Shown here piece after piece: positions 10,532 through 21,878 of a stretch of 64,000 bases of DNA. The stretch lies in the NCBI GenBank assembly GCA_958450325.1, contig OY288250.1, positions 53,458,898 to 53,522,897 of the forward strand, given 5' to 3'. Origin of the DNA: Agrostemma githago. Its lineage: Eukaryota; Streptophyta; Magnoliopsida; Caryophyllales; Caryophyllaceae. The notes beneath the pieces are model-generated. The model made no database searches. It was not told the DNA's origin and saw only the letters and a list, made by a program, of their open reading frames with translations. Each line of letters begins with the position of its first letter. Within the stretch, counting starts at the first letter, position 1. The position numbers were made by a program, and so were the translations under genes.

Positions 10532-11209
10532 CTAGCTTTCAACTTCTGCTTCTTCAATGATATTAATCAGTTGGCAGGGTGTTGTGGATTTTTCCTGTAT
10601 CACATCCACCCATACTGACCTTCTAATGTCCTGCAGGCTGGAACTTGCTAATTTAGACAGGGCGTCTGCCCGCTTATTTTGCGACCGGGGGACCTGCCTA
10701 ACTTCATAGGATTTTAATCCAGACAGGTCATGTTTGACCTTTTCCAGATATGAGGCCATGGCCTGATCCCTAGCTTCATATTCCCCGTTAATCTGATTTG
10801 CGATGAGCTGGGAGGCTGTAGCCAGGATAAGCCTTTATGCCCCTGCTGCTTTGGCTAGGTGGATTCCTACCAGGACAGCCTCATATTCAGCTTCGTTGTT
10901 TGATGCTGGGAAAGTGAACCTGAGTGCATGCTCAAAGTCTGCCCCTTCGGGGATGGTAAGTACTATCCCTGCCCCCGCACCATTAGCCGTGGAGGATCCG
11001 TCTGTGTACACCGTCCACTCGCCGGCAGGTAGGTTGTCTTCCTCTAAGTGGGAACATTCGGCAAGGAAGTCTGCCAGGGACTGCGCCTTGATAGCGGTTC
11101 TGGACTGATAAAATATCCCTAGCCCGCTCAGCTCTATAGCCCGTTTCAGTAGTCTCCCAGATTTTTCAAATTTTTCCAACACTTTTTCTAGGGGCTGATC
11201 AGTTAACAC
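10532..11209 (-). pseudogene. RNase H and archaeal-type RNase H of V
   Basis: 10835-11209 contains the tail of the RT-linked RNase H (LTDQPLEKVLEKFEKSGRL) and then the second RNase H with VYTDGSS and NNEAEYEAVLVGI. 10532-10759 has VRQVPRSQNKRADALSKLAS, the last block of that domain. The two pieces are separated by a frame break near 10800. The second RNase H between RT and integrase marks the Tat lineage. Confidence 0.85.
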
Positions 11210-12278
11210 GACGACAGGATGGGCGTCGAAATACGGTCTGAGTTTTCGTGCAGCTATAACTACTGCGTAGGCCGCCTTCTCGACGACCAGATAGTTTTTC
11301 TCAACTGCCCCCAGGGCGTGGCTTACGAAGTAGATTGGCTGTTGAGAGCCTACTTCTTCCCTCAGGATTACTGCACTTACGGTTGAATTTGTTACGGCTA
11401 TGTACAGAAGGAGTTTCTCCCCTACGACTGGTCTTGCCAGGGTCGGTATTTCTTTAGGTGCTCCTTCAGTTGTTCGAAAGCTTCTTTATGCTCTGCCTCC
11501 CATTTCAACTCTTTGTCCCCCTTCAGTATTTTAAAGAAAAGGGTGACTTGTCAGCTGACCTGGCGATGAATCGTGCCAGGGCGGCCATCCTGCCAGTCAG
11601 ACGCTGAATGTCTCTGATCGTTTTTGGTTCTGGGAGATCTAGAACAAACTGCACTTTTTCAGGATTTACGTCAATTCCTCTGACACTGACCAGGAATCCC
11701 AAGAATTTACCAGAGCGAACCCCGAAGGTACACTTTTTAGGATTTAATTTCATTTGATAGGTACGCAGAGAGGAGAAGGTTTTCTGCAAGTCCTTTAGAT
11801 GCTCTGCGTCCCCTTTACTTTTTACTATCACGTCGTCTACGTATGCTTCTAAGTTCCTGCCTTTCTGGCTTTCAAATACTTTGTTTACCAGACGCTGATA
11901 GGTTGCTTCTGCATTTTTTAGGCCAAATGACATCATTTTGTACATGTACGTGCCTACACTGGTGATGAATGCACACTTGACCCTATCCGGCTGCCAAAGG
12001 TACACCTGATGGTAACCTGAGAAGGCGTCCAGGAAGCTGAGCATGGAGTACCCGCTGGTGGCGTCCACCAACTGGTTAATCCGTGGCAGGAGGTAACAAT
12101 CCTTAGGGCATGCTTTATTGAGGTTGGTGAAATCAACACACATCCTCCAGGCCCCTAAGGATTTCTTCACCATTACTACGTTGGCAAGCCATCCAGGGTA
12201 GTTGCAGCTCTGGATGAAATCAGCCTTTAGGAGTTTCTCAATTTCTTCCTTGATGGCTATATCTTTTTCCACTGACAT
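11210..12278 (-). pseudogene. Reverse transcriptase of V
   Basis: The open part at 11523-12278 has CVDFTNLNKACPKDCYLLPR, FSGYHQVYL, MSFGLKNAEATYQRLVNK, AYVDDVIVKSKG (catalytic YVDD) and GFLVSVRGIDVNPEK. The C-terminal thumb and connection region (11210-11522) continues in another frame. A stop separates it from the protease ORF near 12300. It differs clearly from T's RT, so V and T are different Tat families. Confidence 0.9.
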
Positions 12279-12302
12279 GTTTCTTTTCTTTTGCTTTACA
12301 GG

Positions 12303-13058
12303 TTAAGCCTCTAGATTAACGTTCAGCTTGTGAGCGATATGGTCTGGGTCGACCCCTGGCATTTCATCGGCCGAGTAAGCAAAGATGTCCCTGTTGTCCT
12401 GTAGGACTTTAATCAGCTTCTCCCGGTAGGATTCTTCCAGGTCGGCGCCTATTAAGACCGGTCTCCCTGGCTCCAGCTCTACCAGCATACTTTCGCCCCC
12501 AGGTTCTGGGTGGTCAGTTTTCCCTGCTGCCTGCTGATCACCCGGAATATCTCCTTCCTTGCTGGGGGAGCTGTCTGCCTTTCGTTTACCTTTTCTTTCT
12601 GTTTCGTGAGTGCGCAGGGAGACTGAGTAGCATTGTTTGGCTGACTCTTGGTCCCCGTGTATTTTTTCTTCCATTCCGAAATCCGTGACATAGGCCACAG
12701 TCAAGACCCTGATGGATATTGTAGCTTCAACCTCATCCAGGGTGGCCCTGCCTATCAAAGCGTTGTATGCTGATTTGGCGTCCACAACCACGAATGAGGC
12801 TCGGATGTTCCTGGCCGATGCCCCCTCTCCAAATGTTACTGGTAGCTCAATGACTCCCATTGGGAGGATCCCTGAACCGCTGAACCCATACAATGATCCA
12901 GGAGCAGGCTTGAGGTGTCTTTTTTCCAAGTTCATTTTGTCAAAAGCCTCTTTGTACAGCAGGTTTGTGTAGGCGCCAGTATCTACCATGCACCTCCTTA
13001 CTATGTGGTTGCTGATGACTAGTGACAGGACTAGGGGGTCACTGTGAGGGTAGACCAC
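12303..13058 (-). pseudogene. Aspartic protease of V with start of RT
   Basis: MVDTGAYTNLLY is the catalytic motif (DTGA) and NALIGRATLDEVEA the second conserved block. A charged spacer (ERKGKRKADSSPSKEGD) follows, then the RT lead-in FAYSADEMPGVDPDHIAHKL. The frame ends at 12303 just before RT. It would process the polyprotein. About 156 bp of further V sequence (13059-13214) lies upstream before U begins; no domain is recognised there. Confidence 0.85.
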
Positions 13059-13214
13059 CCGGCCGGAATCTTGGGGGGTTATGCTCAGGGTCAGGCCGAT
13101 TGGGCTCCCTGCTCTTTCAATGTTGCAGATCTGATTACGGAGTTCACAGATCTGTCTCTTCTGGCCCCTCCGGCTTTTTTGGCCTTCAGCGTCCTTTTGA
13201 CACTACATGGATTA

Positions 13215-15384
13215 TGTAGACACCCAGATTTGGACATGGTGGCTGCAGAGGTGCCCAACAAACATCCAATGACGATAGGACTGCAACGCGACGCGTGTTC
13301 GCGATGTTTTAGGTAGTTTTCCTATAGAACGGATCAAATAAATTACTCGGACTAATTAAACTAACATGATGGCAGCCTTAGTCGTGTCGTTACGGTCGCA
13401 TAGACACTAATTAAAGTCAATTCTGACACTGGGACACCGAGTCGGTCCCAAAACTCGAGCCGAGTCAACACCGCGCCAAGTGAACCTCGGTATGCACACC
13501 CGAGGCCCACCAAGTTCACGGCGCTAGGTCAAGGAAGGGAAACCTTAACACCCAAGATATGTATTGTACACCCGTCTCACGGTTTTGGAAAGTATCAAAA
13601 TCGTATCTTCAAAACTCCAACCGCCCCACCTCACGCGCCTTGGTCTCCCCACGCCTAGGCCCAGGCGCCTGAGTCTCGGTGCGCCTCAGCTCAGGCGCCT
13701 ATATGGGCGACGAGGGCCGAAAACACCTATAAATACCCCCCTTCACGCCCTCATTTCAACACACATCTCATTCTTCTCTTCCCCCTCTAAACTCTCGCTA
13801 AGGGCTCGCACTCCGACACCCAAGGAAAACGGTCCACTCGATCGTAGTTCCTATAAAAAAGCGACATCGACGGTACTCCTCACCTTCGAGCACCCCACTC
13901 GATACCGAGGTGCCTGTGTTCGACTAGCTCTAGTCTAGTATCGAAGCTCTGCCGGATTAGCCGCAGAACCGGTCTATAGTAACGAAGCTCTGCCGGAGTA
14001 GCCGCAGGAAAGAGTCAATCGGTAACGGAGCTCTGTGGGAATCACTGGTCAAGCTAGGAGGATCCGCTTGTTGATCGAGTCATCACTAGGTTGCCATTTA
14101 AACAAAACTTTCCATACTCGCACTTTCTATTATTATGCACTACGATAAAACTAGATGTGGGCACTAGGCCCACGAACATCTACTAAAATACATAACGTCC
14201 AAACTTCAACCACAAACACTAAAACACACTAAATAGACCCGAGTAATTCCGAGATCCGCTCTCAAACTATCTATACATCGTGTTCCGTTTAGTGTACACT
14301 CCGAGGGTGCAACTCCTCACAATGTGATTTACTTACATTCGCATTTACAGTTTTTCGTGTGATTTATTGCTTTTATGACCTTATAATCGCATGCTAAATC
14401 ACCTAACACGGAATTCAAAACGTAAAACAACTAAAACTGAACAAAGTGATGGTCGGGTTCCGTATTAGTCCAGGTGCTTGCCTTATTGAGTTCGACGCAT
14501 CTTTATTAATATCGAATCGATGCATCTTAAGCAGAATACCAGATAAGGTATACCACGAGAATGACTAATATCTGTATTATCGTGTTAAAACTGATTTGCT
14601 AATACGTATAGTACTAGTACTCTCTACTCTCCTACGTGCATCTTTTCATGGCCTGCTTGTCACGTGAAATCGCATGCAAAGAATGTAAACACGACTACTT
14701 TGACGACAAAACTTACTTGTCCTTAAACAACCGACGTAGCAAAAGGTATAGGGTTAAAACAACGGATGTTACAGCATTTCCACCACAACGAAAGAACTAG
14801 GATATCAGCCCACCGATTGATTAGTAGACGCCGCTATAGTGCGGGCGGGATTGGGTGTTGATGTCTATCGGATGTTGGCTTCCCAATACGTACCCTCACC
14901 CCTTACTCAGAATCGACGGTTTCTGGATGTCCGAAACCATTGGCAATGAGAGTCATTCCAGGCATGGAGTGCTTAAGGGTACAAGTCTTTATCTTTAGGT
15001 CCTATTTCACTCAACTTTGAGCCGACAAGGGATCAAAGTTGACTTGAACGGTTTCCGAGTCCCCATAATTGACTCGGTGGCGACTCCACAAATCGGCAAC
15101 AACTTCAGTTCACTAAAAAGGTCGCCTTACCAAACAAAACGGCCTTTAAACATTTATAACTACGACTCGATCGATTCCCAAACGGAAACACGGGTGCTCG
15201 CACCCGTCTAGTACAAGTCCGGATCGTCATCCAAATCGAGGTACGAAACATAGCCCCGTACGCGAGATCGGACCGGTCCCCGGCAGGGAGGGGGCCGCGT
15301 GGGTGGCCGCCGCCACACGTTGAAAAACTAGGTTGGTCCCGCGCGGGCGTGCGCGGGGCGCCGGTTGGTGCGGACGGATGTCCA
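13215..15384 (+). repeat. 5' LTR of U
   Basis: TG at 13215 and CA at 15383-15384, six bases before a primer-binding site. Length is about 2.17 kb. It contains a TATA box at 13727, a short tandem repeat around GAAGCTCTGCCGGA-TAGCCGCAG (13937-14035), and a near-perfect 18-bp palindrome (15190-15207). There is no second copy in the window to confirm the ends. Confidence 0.7.
13727..13735 (+). promoter_or_regulatory. TATA box of U LTR
   Basis: CTATAAATA, followed by CCCCCCTTCACGCCC and a pyrimidine-rich stretch, about 510 bp into the LTR. This is a convincing plant-type core promoter. Confidence 0.65.
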
Positions 15385-15389
15385 CTGCT

Positions 15390-15407
15390 TGGCGACTCCG
15401 TTGGGGA
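15390..15407 (+). other. Primer-binding site of U
   Basis: TGGCGACTCCGTTGGGGA begins with TGG, the complement of the tRNA CCA end. The sequence is of the type reported for Ogre/Tat elements (tRNA-Arg, from memory). A ten-base match to its start, TGGCGACTCC, also occurs at 15078 inside the LTR. Confidence 0.7.
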
Positions 15408-17002
15408 TTTGGAAACAAGTTTCCAGTGGTCGTGTAACTTGAACGAGGTCGGTGAAGCTCATTTTTTAGTTCCTAGTTGTGGTCACTATTGGTTTTGGCC
15501 CTAAAAAGCCCACCCTAACCGATATTAGGACCAATCAACCTCTTCGCGGTAAGATCTTTAGGGACACGCGGAGAGATCCTCGGTTGACGCTCCGGCCGCC
15601 TAACGCATACCCCGCGGGATAATAAGCGGATAGTTCCGAACGAATGGTATGAGACTCGTCTCCCCAGATCATTGTCAATGCCTAAGTAAAGACTATTCGT
15701 GGGTGGTAGCCTACCCTAACCTACCCGTGTCTGCATCCTGCGTGAGTGTATGCATTTCTAGTTATGTGTAACGTGTTTGAACAATCCAACCCAAATAAAA
15801 CACTAAAAATATGGATTCATCCACGCCAACATATTCAACCGCACCTAACTCGGTTTTCGAAAATATCTCATCTTTTTAAAACGTCCTTTTAAACGCCGAT
15901 ACTCCGGTCAGATCATGATTTCTAAAAAAAAATAAAAAAAGAAACAAACATTTTCAAATGCCATCGTCATGGCAAATTTTACACTCGATATTTTCAAACA
16001 AAATATATTTTCAAACGTCATCATGTGACTAAAGTAAAACCCTCCAAACAATAAATACCGTTAATACTACCGAGACTCCCAATTGATGGGATCAAGGCAC
16101 ACCAAACAGTTACATTTTATTTTCAAAAAAAAAGGAAAAGTTTTTACACACGTACCGTTAACACAACCAAAGCTTCAATTAATGAAGTCAAGGAATCCAA
16201 AACGGTTACATTCTCAAAACACTTTCCACAATATATCAATACCCACCGTCAAGTGCTATCCGACGAACGTGGGTCACTCGTTGTAAAAGCTCTTTTCTCT
16301 AAAACCCTATTCAACACCTATGTTCTCTAAATAAGTGTTTAGTTTCACACCTTTAAAACACCACACACACCCACTACAAGTATCAAACTAGCTAATTAAT
16401 AGTAGTTTCGATAAAAGCATGACGTTATCATTTTCAAAACGGGTTCCCCTAAGAACCTAGTTCTTTTCAGAAAGTTTTTCACAATTTTGCTATCGCTTGA
16501 TTTCCGACACACACATATAGAAACACATATTTCGAACGATGTCACCACACCATCGTCTCCCTAATTTTACAAAATCATCTTTGTCAAAACTCTCCTCTGC
16601 GAGTATCGGTCGTTTTCGAATAAAAAAATTCTTTGATCCTGAGTCGGGATCGCGATCAATTTCTTACGTCGTACAACCGTGTGTTTAACTGTCTATGTTA
16701 GCTACTTGGATCACCTCTACTCGAGGTCTTACATTTCGGGTCGTCTCATTTTGAGAAGTCCTCTTTAAGACTCACCTCTGAGGTTTGTGTCAAATCGTCT
16801 CGTTACAGAGATCTAATAATCCCTTAGGCGTCTCGCCGAATACACAAAGAGTCTAAAGCACCCGAGTCCCTAAATCAGTGACCGCGCGCACCCGCAAGTC
16901 AAGGGCCTCACTTCCGTGTCGCTCAGTTAAGGGCATTCCTCGAGTCCCTAAAACGTTGGGTCGATTCAGCCTCACCTTTAGCCTTGTTTCACAGATCTAG
17001 AA
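15408..17002 (+). other. 5' leader of U, no gene seen
   Basis: About 1.6 kb between primer site and gag start. It is AT-rich with many stops in all frames and I recognise no domain. Long leaders are usual in Tat/Ogre elements. Confidence 0.6.
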
Positions 17003-17270
17003 ATGTCTTCCAGCGACAACACCGAACCACTCAACGCAATGTTAGGGCTTGTTAAGGAAATTTAAAATAACCTGGCCCAGATAAACGACACCCATGATAG
17101 CATCCTACTACAGCTCGGCAGGCTGAAAGACGCGGTCAATGGGACCCGAAATACCCCTGGGGAGGAGGTGGAAGAGAAACCTATCATCCCTAGATAAAAG
17201 ATGAGACTAGGGTCGGCTAGGTTCGTCCCAGCCCATTGAGTCCGTCCCTTTAGAAGCCCTACAGACCTAG
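17003..17270 (+). pseudogene. Gag N-terminus of U
   Basis: The ATG at 17003 opens a frame (MSSSDNTEPLNAMLGLVKEI) with two TAA and one TGA before A1 interrupts it at 17270. The segment around QINDTHDSILLQLGRLKDAV looks helical. If A1 and one target duplication are removed, the frame continues directly into 26914-27000 and, after removing B1, into 35039-35289. The rebuilt gag is only about 200 codons with no capsid domain. Confidence 0.65.
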
Positions 17271-18330
17271 TGATGGTAGGGATTTGTCACGTCCCTAACC
17301 ATCAATAAACTACCGATTACACCTAGTGGGTAGCTAGGGCAAGTCGGGATCATATCCACGAGGATGGTAAGGCGAAGTTTAGACTATGTCTACCTAAATA
17401 CGAGACTAAATTACCAAACAAACACGAAGAAACGAAAAATGGAAAACTATGGTGGGGGAGAAGTGGGAACTAGACTAATGATGAACTAACAAGTAAACTA
17501 GGGTAAACTATGGCTAACTAAGGAGGATGAACTCAAATATGGAAAGAAAGTGGGGTAGGTCGGGTTCATAGGAGTAGAAGGGTAATTGGAGTGATCAAGG
17601 GTATAGGTGTCTCCTAATTGCTAGAATTGGTCCGGGCTCTCGCAACTTAGACCAATGTCAAGGTGGGTCCGGGCTCTCGCAACTTAGACCCTAGTCCGCG
17701 CTCTCGCGAATAAACTATTCTCAACATTTCCGCATCATAGACAAACAATGAGAAGATGAGCACAAGTATGGGAAGCATGGCCACTACAACTCATACAAGC
17801 ATATCAACAAACACATAGAGTGCCCACAATGTGACTAACAACAAAGACTCACCCTTTTCCCTCAATCAACCCTAATCATCCATAATCTACCCCTAATCCC
17901 CCTACTAACCCCACAAGTAATCTACTCACTCATTATCAATGAAAAACTAACAATAATAAGAGAAAACAACTTGAACATCCAAACATCCATAATGAACAAT
18001 AACAAAAACAATAAACAAAATATAAAGATTCAAACTTGATTAACAAACTAAGAACAGGAGTAAATAAGAGAAGAAGATTATACCAACAAACAATGGATGA
18101 AAAAGAAGAGAACTTGTATTAATAAGAAACCCAAATAAAATCCCAAGGTTGTGAAGCTTGGAACAATCTTCAAGAATCCCTTTAATCCAAGAACTAATTA
18201 CAATGATTAACTAAAGATTAAAGAGAGGATTAAACTAATGAGAGTAGCACTAATCTAGGGTTTTGAATGTTAATAGAGGCTTAAACTAGTCTAGGGTATG
18301 ATAAGATGTCTTTACATTACAAGAAGGGAG

Positions 18331-18339
18331 TATATATAT
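18331..18339 (-). promoter_or_regulatory. TATA box of A1 3' LTR
   Basis: TATATATAT, about 50 bp on the element-downstream side of the palindrome cluster at 18392-18518. The equivalent in the 5' LTR is at 26398-26406. Confidence 0.6.
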
Positions 18340-18391
18340 GGGTACAAGAATGAAGGAGAAGAAAAGAAAAGGAATCGTGCTGCCAGCTCTT

Positions 18392-18518
18392 CGTCCCAAC
18401 CGGGACGGCTCTGTCATCCTGATCGGGACGGGTTGGTCCCGACCGGGATGGGCCCACAGTGGCACCCTTTAATGTGCACCCCATCCCGAACGGGATGAGG
18501 CCATCCCGAACGGGATGG
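18392..18518 (-). promoter_or_regulatory. Palindrome cluster, A1 3' LTR
   Basis: Five TCCC-NNNN-GGGA palindromes, including two CATCCCGAACGGGATG copies 21 bp apart near 18481-18517. The 5' LTR has only one of this pair. Confidence 0.6.
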
Positions 18519-18856
18519 GTCTTGTAGGCCTCCCTTAAGAGCTCTTTGGTCCCTCCTTGCCTCTCATGGGTTTGTCATCGATTCTCAGGACTCGGGATCG
18601 GGTCTCAGAGGCTCGGGATTGGGTCCCATGGTCTCGGGGTCGACTCCAAGGCATCGAGTCATCGTTCCTTAGTTTCGTTGGCTCCAAAATGTGTATGTAT
18701 TGAGTCGGAATTGCTCCAACTCTTCCAAATCGGTCTCGGGAACCTGAAACGAGCTAAAGGAAGCATAAGAAGCCCATGAACCGCTCCCAAGGAGCGATTC
18801 CACAAGGAAAATGGGACCAAAACACAACAAATAGGCACTACAAACTACACTTATCA

Positions 18857-18870
18857 ACTCCCCCACACTT
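18857..18870 (-). other. Polypurine tract of A1
   Basis: The plus strand shows ACTCCCCCACACTT directly after the LTR end, which is the reverse complement of AAGTGTGGGGGAGT. It primes plus-strand DNA synthesis. Confidence 0.8.
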
Positions 18871-19539
18871 AACCCTTACTCGCCCTCGAGTAAGTAAATA
18901 CTAACTACTACACTAGCCGAATGGGTATTAGCGCACCCTACGCCCTTTCAACTCACGCGAGTACACTTAGAGGAAATGTGCACTCCGCAAGGCAAGTCGG
19001 GTCTTGCGACAAAACCGCAGATGCAACTGGACACAAAACACACAAACAAACAAACACACAAACAAACACTTAGATGGTTGCACCCAAAATAAAAGAAATA
19101 CCGCTTCCCTCTAAAAGCGGTGAAAGAAGCACCGGTTTAGGACTCGAGGTAAATGACAACGTTCCCAAGCTAGCAATACAAACCAAGGTGGACTAAACCC
19201 TAATAGGATGACGATAAAGCAACAAAAACGTTGGTAACTTACCTAGGTCCTCCTAACTTTCTAAAAACGTACTACGGGACGATCGGCGGAGTGGAAAAGT
19301 GAAGAACCACGGTGTTAGTCGACACTGTAGGTAAGTGAGACCCCGCCCCCTTTAGCGTGAGCCAAGAGGGTCGTCCCGTGTCCAAAACCGCCTAACTAGT
19401 TCAAGTAAAAAGGTGGAAAACATGCAAAATGAGGAAGACCGACTAATGCCGCTATCATCCTTCCTAGGGACTCGGTCCTTTGGTAGGCTCTTCACGGCAA
19501 AACTCGGAAAAAGGCTTATTTTTGAGGGGATTTCTTTTT

Positions 19540-19738
19540 GTGAGACGGGTTTTCTTTTGGCATTTTCTTTCTTTTTGACATATTTGCTTTGTTTTGCCAT
19601 GCCATTCTTTTTCTTCTTTTCTATTTTCTTTTGGCTTTTGTGCCTTTTCTTTTTCTTCATTCTTTTCTTTCTTTCTTTTTTCTTTCTTTCTTTTCTTTTC
19701 TTTGCCCTTTTTTTTGGCAAGATTTGGCTTTTTGACAT
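19540..19738 (-). repeat. Purine-rich tract of A1 (GAAAA type on element strand)
   Basis: The plus strand is a run of C/T (TTTTCTTTTTCTTC style), so the element's RNA strand is almost pure A/G. The equivalent tracts are at 29490-29612 in B1, 57307-57441 in A2, and, in plus orientation, 45323-45456 in X. Confidence 0.75.
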
Positions 19739-20602
19739 TTCTTGACAATTAAGAAAGAGAGAATCAACAAATTGCAATTTATTGTGTGATATGTGTAGGA
19801 GGTAGGGAAATGGGTAAGTTGGGAGTGCGCATCCCCTTTCAAACCCACAAAAAGGGGGAGAACTTGGACTAATCAAACGATCCTAAACACGGTCACCTAA
19901 GGGACGGGACTCGGCAACCAAGGCCTTTTCACACCGTGGGGGGTCATAGTGGTCAAAATGCAAATCCCGTAGTAAATCCCTAGTAATCTAGGTGGACTCA
20001 AGGTAAAAGACCAACGAATTCATTGATTTAGGGTCATTCTACTAGACCAAAGTCCAAGACTCGATTCATACTACTAAAAAGAGAAAGTAGACACTTCCAC
20101 ACTAGCCTCTAAACCGGGTTTTCGAAAACGGTTTACGCACATGACACACAACACAACACAAAACAAAGACATGACGAAAACGAACGAAAGAAACAAAAGA
20201 CAACAAAACGAAACAAAATGAAATAAACACATAAACAACATAAACACCACTCCGACATTCCATACAAGTCACCAAATCATCCACCAATATGCACAAAGCT
20301 CCACCCGAGCACACAACATCACAATTTCCTCCAAACTCCACACGAGACAAAGGGGAAAAAGGGATAGAAAGTGTTACCGGAGGTCTTGAAAGCTCTCCAA
20401 ATCATTCGGTGATTTAAGCAACCTATAAGGAAAAAGGGAGGCAAAACACGCCCACAAAACATATATACGACACACAGACACAAAAGGAAAACACACAAAA
20501 GAAAATCTTTTTGATTTTTATGAAATTATTTCAAATTTTTAGGGATTTTTCCAAGATTTTTCAAAAAAACTACGAAAATAAAGCTAATTACACTAGAATA
20601 TC

Positions 20603-20618
20603 GCTCCCCCACACTTAA
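20603..20618 (-). other. Internal polypurine-like motif of A1
   Basis: GCTCCCCCACACTTAA on the plus strand matches the terminal polypurine tract for 13 bases. It is preceded on the element strand by GAGGACATGGCTCAGTTT-like sequence, comparable to the GAGGGCGAGTAAGGGTT before the terminal copy. It could act as a central plus-strand primer or be a duplication relic. Confidence 0.5.
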
Positions 20619-21384
20619 ACTGAGCCATGTCCTCATGCTCGATCGTAGTGTGCGGAGAGACAAAAGAAAAAGAAAAGAAACTACGAAAATAAAGCTAAAA
20701 ATCAAAAAAATAAAGTGAAGAAAAGGGTAGAAAGTGTCCGGCCGGGGTTTAGTCAAGTCACCGTGGGCCGAGACAAGAAAAGATATGGATGGGGGGAAGA
20801 AAATAAAAAGAAAGAAATAAAAGGAAATGGGAGGGGAGGGCTAGGTGTAATCAAGTCACCTAGCTCGGATTCCGTCCAAATCCGACTAACTACTAAAAAA
20901 GGGGTGAAAATCTTGTAAAATTGGATTAAATAATTGACTCTTGACGCAATCACGTCATCGGGAGTCGGGAGCAACCATACTATGGCCTCGAAGGCCACTA
21001 AGATACCATGACTCAAGGGGAAGGGGGGGTAAACAAGAGAAAACAAGCGACAAAAGACGGAAAAGTAAGGGAAGTTGCTTTACCAACATGCTAGCAACTC
21101 ACGAACTCCATCGTCCTCAATGATCATTAAAGTTACGGGGCTTGTTGTCTTGGATGCCATCTCGCTTCACACTTGAAAAGAACTCACGGTAGAGGTAGTA
21201 ATGGCAGAGGGTGGGATTTGATGTGAGAGTCGGTGTAAAGTGGATAGGAAATGGAGTGAGGGCATGACAATGAAGTACATGGGGCATATGATAAGGCTAG
21301 GATAGCTAGGGAGGTTGGGAGGGGGCATAAAACGGTTGGGTGGACTCGATTTGCGAAGAAGAAACACAAAGGAGGAGCAGGTGC

Positions 21385-21592
21385 CCGTCCCGGTCGGGAT
21401 GATCGGTCCCGGTCGGGATGTCTCACCCATCCCGGTCGGGACGCTTCCTTCCCGGTCGGGACGCTTCCTTCCCGGTCGGGACGGACCTCCAGTGAGCTCG
21501 AATTTGTGCACCCCCATCCCGATCGGGATGACTCCCTCCCGGTCGGGATGCCACGCCCGTCCCGGTCGGGACGCCTCTTCCCGGCCGGGATG
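21385..21592 (-). repeat. Palindrome cluster in A1 internal region
   Basis: Nine copies of TCCCG-RY-CGGGA in about 208 bp, for example CATCCCGATCGGGATG (16-bp perfect palindrome). Two neighbouring copies form an exact 20-bp duplication that A2 lacks (eight copies at 59065-59252). Spacing is irregular. Confidence 0.8.
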
Positions 21593-21878
21593 GGTCTTCT
21601 TCACCTTCCACAATCCCAAAAGCTTGCTCCAAGTTTCAAAAACCCGATCCTCGTGCTTACAACCCAAGGTATATCATAGCCATTCTTCTCTAGGAAGCAT
21701 TCTCACTTCACCTATCAAACAATACTCAAACACAACATCAAACTCTCTCCCTCACATCTCTCATCGATAATCCAAAATTACAAGAATTTACCAAAAACAT
21801 CCAAGAGAACTACAATGAAAAGATATATACAATGAGACGGTTCTTGTGGAACTCCGTCAAACCAAGGTGGTGCAATCC

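Larger units (their letters stand above)
7326..13214 (-). mobile_element. Tat-type retrotransposon V
   Basis: Minus-strand order is protease (12303-13058), RT (11523-12278), RNase H plus second RNase H (10532-11209), integrase (9330-10355), tandem repeats, then an ORF on the opposite strand. This is the Tat layout. The right side is interrupted at 13214/13215 by the 5' LTR of U, so V's gag and 5' LTR should lie beyond U, outside the window. The left side is truncated at the junction with T. The element is multiply mutated. Confidence 0.85.
17271..18856 (-). repeat. 3' LTR of A1
   Basis: On the plus strand it reads TGATGGTAGGG to ACACTTATCA. 1586 bp against 1571 bp for the 5' LTR. One difference is an extra palindrome copy near 18500. 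Confidence 0.92.
18857..21878 (-). other. 3' noncoding region of A1 (no pol)
   Basis: Three kilobases where pol would be expected. In element order it holds a palindrome cluster (21385-21592), an internal copy of the polypurine motif (20603-20618), a long purine-rich tract (about 19540-19738) and the terminal polypurine tract. The whole block is closely shared with B1 (28736-31790) and A2 (56701-59533). ORFs here are low-complexity shadows. Confidence 0.8.

Noticed and set aside
19413..19745. Phe-rich hydrophobic ORFs (also 29310-29693, 57126-57455) and Lys-rich ORFs on the other strand
   Set aside because: Produced by the purine/pyrimidine tract. They are low complexity and break in different places in A1, B1 and A2.
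21385..21592. CRISPR-like array of short palindromic repeats
   Set aside because: Units are 12-16 bp with irregular spacers, no leader or cas genes, and the setting is a plant retrotransposon.
21315..21770. Long ORFs rich in Ser-Arg-Pro-Gly-Arg-Asp repeats (also at 31247-31719 and 59079-59439)
   Set aside because: They are translations of the palindrome clusters in noncoding DNA. Both strands and several frames give similar repetitive peptides.
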